A stretch of DNA of 64,000 nucleotides from JANPCX01 sp966211815. GTDB taxonomy: Bacteria; Pseudomonadota; Gammaproteobacteria; Burkholderiales; Burkholderiaceae_C. The stretch's first letter is position 1. Each line of letters begins with the position of its first letter. Position numbers and translations under genes: made by a program. The notes under the pieces are model-generated. The model was given only the letters and a program-made list of their open reading frames with translations. It searched no databases and was not told the DNA's origin. The stretch spans positions 12,799 to 76,798 of the forward strand of contig CBIHOD010000010.1 in assembly GCA_966211815.1 (NCBI GenBank), given 5' to 3'. Below are positions 58,998 to 64,000 of this stretch, in pieces.

Positions 58998-60215
58998 ATG
59001 TCTTCTCCCTCGAAAACCCTCCGCCCCCAGAACCGCCGCCTCTTGCTGGCCGGCACCACTTTCACCGCGCTGACGGCCATCCTGGCCACCTCGGCCGCGA
59101 TGTTCGGCCTGACCGCCCAGGCCGAGGGCCCCGCCGCAGCCGCGGCGCCGCCCGCCACGCCGGTGTCGGTGGCCGAGGTGCAGCCGAGCGAGATCGCGCT
59201 GTGGGAAGAGTTCTCCGGCCGGCTGGAGGCCGTCGAGCGCGTCGAGCTGCGCCCGCGCGTGGCCGGCACGGTGCAGGCGGTGCATTTCCGCGAGGGCGCG
59301 CTGGTCAAGCAGGGCGACTTGCTGATCAGCATCGACCCGGCGCCCTTCGCCGCCGAGGTCGAGCGCGCGGAAGCCCAGGTGGCCGCCGCCCAGGCCCGCG
59401 CGCTCTACGCCGGCAGCGAGGCGGCCCGCGCCAAGTCGCTGCTGGCCGAACAGGCCATCGCCCAGCGCGAATACGACGAGCGCAGCAACGCCCAGCGCGA
59501 AGCCGACGCCAACCTGCGCGCCGCCCAGGCCGGCCTGCAGGCGGCCCGGCTCAACCTCGGCTACACCCAGGTGCGCGCGCCGGTGTCGGGCCGGGTGGGC
59601 AAGCTGGAGATCACCGTGGGCAACCAGGTCGCGGCAGGGCCGGGCGCGCCGGTGCTGACCTCGCTGGTGTCCGTCAGCCCGATCTACGCCAGCTTCGACG
59701 CCGACGAGCAGGCGGTGGCCGGCGCGCTGTCCGAGCGCGGCCACCTCGACCGCATCCCAGTGCAGATGGGCACCATGGGCCAGGACGGCACGCCGCTGCA
59801 GGGCCGGCTGCAGCTGATCGACAACCAGGTCAACGCCAAGAGCGGCACGGTGCGCCTGCGTGCCCAGTTCGACAACCCGGACGGCAGCCTGATGCCGGGC
59901 CAGTTCGCCCGCCTGCGCCTGGGCCAGTCGAGCAAGCAAAGCGCGCTGCTGGTGAACGAGCGCGCCGTCGGCACCGACCAGAGCAAACGTTTCGTCATCG
60001 TCGTCGGCGAAGGCAACAAGGCCGAGTACCGCGAGGTCAAGCTCGGCCCCTCGGTCGACGGCCTGCGCGTCGTCACCGAAGGCCTGAAGCCGCAGGAGCG
60101 CGTCGTCGTCAGCGGTTTGCAGCGCGTGCGGCCGGGCTCGGTGCTGGCGCCCAGCGAGGTGGCGATGAACGCCAAGCCGGAGCTGCAGGCCAAGGCGGCG
60201 GCGGAGAAGGGCTGA
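58998..60215 (+). CDS. RND efflux periplasmic adaptor (MexE/AcrA-like)
   Basis: 405 residues. Signal or anchor segment near residues 18-45 (LLLAGTTFTALTAILATSAAM), then lipoyl half (VELRPRVAGTVQAVHFREGALVKQGDL, in parts), an alpha-hairpin (about 105-170), second lipoyl half (LGYTQVRAPVSGRVGKLEI) and a beta-barrel with LQLIDNQVNAKSGTVRLRAQF and LMPGQFARLRL. No lipobox Cys is visible. ATG 58998 follows AGGAGCCC. The permease gene comes 226 bases later because a repeat is inserted between them. Confidence 0.93.
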   Translation: MSSPSKTLRPQNRRLLLAGTTFTALTAILATSAAMFGLTAQAEGPAAAAAPPATPVSVAEVQPSEIALWEEFSGRLEAVERVELRPRVAGTVQAVHFREGALVKQGDLLISIDPAPFAAEVERAEAQVAAAQARALYAGSEAARAKSLLAEQAIAQREYDERSNAQREADANLRAAQAGLQAARLNLGYTQVRAPVSGRVGKLEITVGNQVAAGPGAPVLTSLVSVSPIYASFDADEQAVAGALSERGHLDRIPVQMGTMGQDGTPLQGRLQLIDNQVNAKSGTVRLRAQFDNPDGSLMPGQFARLRLGQSSKQSALLVNERAVGTDQSKRFVIVVGEGNKAEYREVKLGPSVDGLRVVTEGLKPQERVVVSGLQRVRPGSVLAPSEVAMNAKPELQAKAAAEKG

Positions 60216-60252
60216 TCCGCGATTCGCCGATTGGGTTTCGTGGCACGCCACG

Positions 60253-60376
60253 ACCCTCACCCCAGCCCTCTCCCGCAAGCGGGAGAGGGAGCCTGAGTCC
60301 TCCCGCTGAAAACGCGGGAGAGGCGGCTTTTACTCCCTCTCCCCCGGACACGGGGGAGAGGGTTGGGGTGAGGGGG
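60253..60376. repeat. REP-like intergenic repeat, copy 3, inside the efflux operon
   Basis: CCTCACCCC-type start, two internal hairpins (CTCCCGCAAGCGGGAG and CTCCCGCTGAAAACGCGGGAG) and end GGGTTGGGGTGAGGGGG. It occupies most of the gap between the adaptor and permease genes. Confidence 0.85.
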
Positions 60377-60441
60377 CCGGTGGACGGACGAGCCACCCCA
60401 CGAACACTCGGCGGAACAAGCAACAAGAAAAGGGAACCTCC

Positions 60442-63400
60442 ATGAACCTGTCCAAATTCTTCATCGACCGGCCGATCTTCGCCGGCGTGATCTCGGTGCT
60501 GATGCTGCTGGCCGGGCTGATCGCCGTGCGCGGCCTGCCGATCTCCGAATACCCCGAGGTCGTGCCGCCCTCGGTCGTCGTGCGCGCGCAGTACCCCGGC
60601 GCCAACCCCAAGGTGATCGCCGAAACGGTGGCCACGCCGCTGGAGGAAGCGCTCAACGGCGTCGAAGGCATGCTCTACATGGGCAGCCAGGCCACCACCG
60701 ACGGGCTGATGACGCTGACCGTCACCTTCAAGCTCGGCACCGACCCCGACAAGGCGCAGCAACTGGTGCAGAACCGCGTCTCGCAGGCCGAGCCGCGCCT
60801 GCCGGAGGAGGTCAAGCGCCTGGGCGTGACCACGGTGAAAAGCTCGCCCGACCTGACCATGGTCGTGCACCTGCTGTCGCCCAACGGCCGCTACGACATG
60901 ACCTACCTGCGCAACTACGCGCTGCTCAACGTGAAGGACCGCCTGGCGCGCGTCCCCGGCGTGGGCGACGTGCAGCTCTTCGGCTCGGGCGACTACGCGA
61001 TGCGCGTCTGGCTCGACCCGCAGAAGGTGGCGCAACACGGCCTGTCGGCCGGCGACGTGGTGGCCGCCATCCGCAGCCAGAACATCCAGGCCGCCGCCGG
61101 CGTGGTCGGCGCCTCGCCGGGCCTGGCGGGCGTGGACACGCAGCTGTCGATCAACGCCCAGGGCCGGCTGCAGAGCGAAGAGGAGTTCGGCGACATCATC
61201 GTCAAGACCGATGAAGGCGGCGCGGTGACGCACCTGCGCGACCTCGGCCGCATCGAGCTCGGCGCCTCGGGCTACGCGCTGCGCTCGCTGCTGGACAACA
61301 AGGACGCGGTGGCGGTGCCGATCTTCGCCGCGCCCGGCTCCAACGCCATCCAGATCTCCGACCAGGTGCGCGCCACCATGGCCGAGATCAAGGCCCAGAT
61401 GCCCGAGGGCGTGGACTACAGCATCGTCTACGACCCGACGCAGTTCGTGCGCGCCTCGATCGAGTCGGTGGTGCACACCCTGCTCGAAGCGGTGCTGCTG
61501 GTGGTGCTGGTGGTGATCCTCTTCCTGCAGACCTGGCGGGCCTCCATCATCCCGCTGCTGGCGGTGCCGGTGTCGGTGGTGGGCACCTTCGCGGTCATGC
61601 ACCTGTTCGGCTTCTCGATCAACGCGCTCAGCCTGTTCGGCCTGGTGCTGGCGATCGGCATCGTGGTCGACGACGCGATCGTCGTCGTCGAGAACGTCGA
61701 GCGCAACATCGAGGCCGGCCTGAGCCCGCGCGACGCCACCTACCGCGCGATGCGCGAGGTCTCCGGCCCGATCATCGCGATCGCCCTGGTGCTGGTGGCG
61801 GTGTTCGTGCCGCTGGCCTTCATCAGCGGGCTGACCGGCCAGTTCTACCGCCAGTTCGCGCTGACGATCGCGATCTCCACCGTGATCTCGGCGGTCAATT
61901 CGCTGACGCTGTCGCCCGCCCTGGCCGCGCTCCTGCTCAAGGGCCACGACGCGCCCAAGGACGCGCTCACCCGCGGCATGGACAAGGTCTTCGGCCGCTT
62001 CTTCGCCGCCTTCAACCGCGTCTTCAAGCGCGGCTCCGACGCCTACGGTTCGGGTGTGCAGCGCGCCATCGGGCGCAAGGCGGCGATGCTTGTGCTCTAC
62101 GCCGGCCTGGTGGCGGTGACGGCGGGCCTGTTCAAGGCCGTGCCCGGCGGCTTCGTTCCCGCGCAGGACAAGCAGTACCTGATCGGCTTCGCCCAGCTGC
62201 CCGACGGCGCCACGCTCGACCGCACCGAGGACGTGGTGCGCCGCATGAACGAGATCACGCTGAAGACGCCCGGCGTCGAAAGCGCCGTGGCCTTCCCCGG
62301 CCTGTCGATCAACGGATTCACCAACAGCTCCAACTCCGGCATCGTCTTCGCCACGCTCAAGCCCTTTAGCGAGCGCAAGGGCAAGGGCCTGTCGGCCGGC
62401 GAGATCGCAGGCGCGCTGAACGCGCAGTACGGCCGGATCCAGGACGCCTTCATCGTCATGTTCCCGCCCCCGCCGGTGCAGGGCCTGGGCACGACCGGCG
62501 GCTTCAAGCTGCAGCTGGAGGACCGCGGCGGCCTGGGCTACGAGGCGCTCGACCAGGCGGTCAAGGCCTTCATGGCCAAGGCTTATCAAACCAAAGAGCT
62601 GGCGGGCATGTTCACCAGCTACCAGGTCAACGTGCCGCAGCTGCACGCCGACATCGACCGCACCAAGGCGCGCCAGCTCGGCGTGGCGGTGACCGACGTG
62701 TTCGACACCATGCAGATCTACCTCGGCAGCCTCTACGTCAACGACTTCAACAAGTTCGGCCGGACGTATTCGGTGCGCGTGCAGGCCGACGCCGCCCACC
62801 GCGCACGCGCCGAGGACGTGGGCCAGCTCAAGGTGCGCTCGTCCAGCGGCGAGATGGTTCCGCTGTCGGCGCTGATGAAGGTGCGGCATTCGGTGGGCCC
62901 GGAGCGCGCCATGCGCTACAACGGCTTCCTCTCCGCCGACATCAACGGCGGCCCGGCGCCGGGCTTCAGCTCGGGCCAGGCGCAGGACGCGATCAAGCGC
63001 ATCGCCGCCGAGACGCTGCCCCCCGGCATCGCCTACGAATGGACGGAGCTGACCTACCAGGAGATCCTGGCCGGCAACTCGGCGGTGTGGGTCTTCCCGC
63101 TGGCCATCCTGCTGGTCTTCCTGGTGCTGGCCGCGCAGTACGAGAGCCTGACGCTGCCGCTGGCCATCCTGCTGATCGTGCCGATGGGCCTGCTCGCGGC
63201 GATGACGGGCGTGTGGGTCACCCGAGGCGACAACAACGTCTTCACCCAGATTGGGCTGATGGTGCTGGTGGGGCTGTCGGCGAAGAACGCCATCCTGATC
63301 GTCGAATTCGCCCGCGAGCTGGAGTTCGCCGGTCGCAAGCCGATCGAGGCCGCGATCGAAGCCGCGCGGCTGCGCCTGCGCCCCATCCTGATGACCTCGA

Positions 63401-63705
63401 TGGCCTTCGTCATGGGCGTGCTGCCCCTGGTGCTGGCCAGCGGCGCCGGCGCCGAGATGCGCTCGGCCATGGGCGTGGCGGTGTTCGCCGGGATGATCGG
63501 CGTGACGGCTTTCGGCCTGTTCCTGACGCCGGTGTTCTACGTGGTGCTGCGAGGGCTGGCGGGCAACCGGCCGCTGAAGCTGCACGGCGCGGCGGTGCAC
63601 ACCGAAGAAGCCTTCGCCGGCAGCGATGCGGTCCACGCCGGGCTTCAAAGCGGAGGCGGCAACGCCCGCCCGCTGCCGGCCGCGCCGCGCCATCCCGATG
63701 AATGA
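60442..63705 (+). CDS. RND multidrug efflux permease (MexF/AcrB-like)
   Basis: 1087 residues. Begins NLSKFFIDRPIFAGVISVLM. Twelve-span topology with two large periplasmic loops. The proton-relay Asp pair is in IGIVVDDAIVVVENVERNIE near residue 406, and the second repeat ends MGVAVFAGMIGVTAFGLFLTPVFYV. The porter-domain motif VNDFNKFGRTYSVRVQADA is typical of HAE1 drug pumps. The C-terminal ~40 residues form a low-complexity tail. It should act with the upstream adaptor and the downstream outer membrane protein to expel drugs or aromatic compounds. Confidence 0.95.
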   Translation: MNLSKFFIDRPIFAGVISVLMLLAGLIAVRGLPISEYPEVVPPSVVVRAQYPGANPKVIAETVATPLEEALNGVEGMLYMGSQATTDGLMTLTVTFKLGTDPDKAQQLVQNRVSQAEPRLPEEVKRLGVTTVKSSPDLTMVVHLLSPNGRYDMTYLRNYALLNVKDRLARVPGVGDVQLFGSGDYAMRVWLDPQKVAQHGLSAGDVVAAIRSQNIQAAAGVVGASPGLAGVDTQLSINAQGRLQSEEEFGDIIVKTDEGGAVTHLRDLGRIELGASGYALRSLLDNKDAVAVPIFAAPGSNAIQISDQVRATMAEIKAQMPEGVDYSIVYDPTQFVRASIESVVHTLLEAVLLVVLVVILFLQTWRASIIPLLAVPVSVVGTFAVMHLFGFSINALSLFGLVLAIGIVVDDAIVVVENVERNIEAGLSPRDATYRAMREVSGPIIAIALVLVAVFVPLAFISGLTGQFYRQFALTIAISTVISAVNSLTLSPALAALLLKGHDAPKDALTRGMDKVFGRFFAAFNRVFKRGSDAYGSGVQRAIGRKAAMLVLYAGLVAVTAGLFKAVPGGFVPAQDKQYLIGFAQLPDGATLDRTEDVVRRMNEITLKTPGVESAVAFPGLSINGFTNSSNSGIVFATLKPFSERKGKGLSAGEIAGALNAQYGRIQDAFIVMFPPPPVQGLGTTGGFKLQLEDRGGLGYEALDQAVKAFMAKAYQTKELAGMFTSYQVNVPQLHADIDRTKARQLGVAVTDVFDTMQIYLGSLYVNDFNKFGRTYSVRVQADAAHRARAEDVGQLKVRSSSGEMVPLSALMKVRHSVGPERAMRYNGFLSADINGGPAPGFSSGQAQDAIKRIAAETLPPGIAYEWTELTYQEILAGNSAVWVFPLAILLVFLVLAAQYESLTLPLAILLIVPMGLLAAMTGVWVTRGDNNVFTQIGLMVLVGLSAKNAILIVEFARELEFAGRKPIEAAIEAARLRLRPILMTSMAFVMGVLPLVLASGAGAEMRSAMGVAVFAGMIGVTAFGLFLTPVFYVVLRGLAGNRPLKLHGAAVHTEEAFAGSDAVHAGLQSGGGNARPLPAAPRHPDE

Positions 63706-63737
63706 ATGGACCAACCAATCAACGAGTGAGTGAATCC

Positions 63738-64000
63738 ATGAAAACCGGATCCCATCAAAGAAAACCCGGGGCGGCGCCCACTTCCCGCACCCGCCTGCAC
63801 CTCTTCTGGACGCCGCTGGTCGCCGCGATGGTGCTGGCCGGCTGCGCCAGCGTGGCCACCACCGAGCCGCACCCGATGCCGGCCATTCCCGCGGCCTACA
63901 AATCGGCACCGGCCGATGCGGCGCCCGCCCCCACGGCCCAACCCGACTGGTGGAAAGCATTCGCCGACCCGCAGCTCGACGCCCTGACCGAACGCGCGCT
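63738..64000 (+). CDS. Outer membrane efflux lipoprotein, NodT/OprN type (partial)
   Basis: 87 codons are present before the window ends; the rest lies beyond. The signal and lipobox (PLVAAMVLAGCAS near residue 35) mark a lipoprotein, and PDWWKAFADPQLDAL is the classic early motif of OMF proteins of RND pumps. It starts 32 bases after the permease stop, so it is the third gene of the operon. Confidence 0.9.
   Translation, partial: MKTGSHQRKPGAAPTSRTRLHLFWTPLVAAMVLAGCASVATTEPHPMPAIPAAYKSAPADAAPAPTAQPDWWKAFADPQLDALTERA

Noticed and set aside
60109..63960. 1283-codon minus-strand open frame
   Set aside because: It is antisense to the RND permease and adaptor, His/Gln/Arg/Ala-rich with no domain, a typical GC-rich shadow frame.

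Overview
The window is GC-rich (roughly two thirds G+C), densely packed and full of 4-base ATGA/GTGA stop-start overlaps. Its gene families (DUF3297, a second EF-G, diheme and triheme cytochromes c, several chemoreceptors, REP-like intergenic palindromes) point to a betaproteobacterium, most likely of the order Burkholderiales. This placement is inference from gene content; no rRNA or canonical tRNA gene is present. AT-rich islands stand out at the bacteriocin-like locus (26.4-27.1 kb) and upstream of the sigma-54 promoters (12.6-12.75 and 16.97-17.1 kb).

Layout. 1-5.8 kb (minus): a partial exported protein and six translationally coupled genes resembling the core of an aryl-polyene pathway (deacetylase, methyltransferase, ketosynthase, chain-length factor, dehydratase, ketoreductase). 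5.9-10.5 kb: hemerythrin, lipid kinase plus metallophosphoesterase, Tat-exported lipoprotein. 10.7-24 kb: a large RNA-repair island. 24.1-28.5 kb (minus): a double-glycine peptide export locus. 28.8-45.5 kb: mixed functions, including a KaiC-like ATPase, sensor kinases, response regulators, a TonB receptor, a RelA/SpoT-like enzyme and a chemoreceptor. 45.6-48.9 kb: two chemoreceptors. 49-56.2 kb: TetR plus MBL-fold lipoprotein, an EF-G paralogue with a structured leader, a YciI-like protein and two cytochromes c. 56.4-57.8 kb: a NYN-LOTUS protein. 58-64 kb: a TetR-controlled RND efflux operon, cut by the window end.

The most interesting system is the RNA-repair island. RtcR (sigma-54 activator with a GAFTGA motif) faces two near-consensus -24/-12 promoters. 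The first is followed by a ~540-base structured leader containing two tRNA mimics whose 'anticodon' arms are capped by UNCG tetraloops, then a slipin, an unknown gene and a beta-propeller gene. The second drives the Ro60 orthologue Rsr, an array of five Y-RNA-like elements, the RNA ligase RtcB, a zinc-ribbon protein, a nucleotidyltransferase, an unknown protein and the cyclase RtcA. All five Y elements share one scaffold: outer stem ending GCGA or GUGA, bulge AUGC, second stem, then UACA. Their heads grade from a bare stem to a full four-arm tRNA that is circularly permuted, with the 7-bp acceptor stem closed as a hairpin. rtcA carries an in-frame amber codon just upstream of its expected catalytic histidine. 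Ro proteins, Y RNAs with tRNA-like heads and Rtc enzymes are known partners in other bacteria; the number and topology of the tRNA mimics here look unusual.
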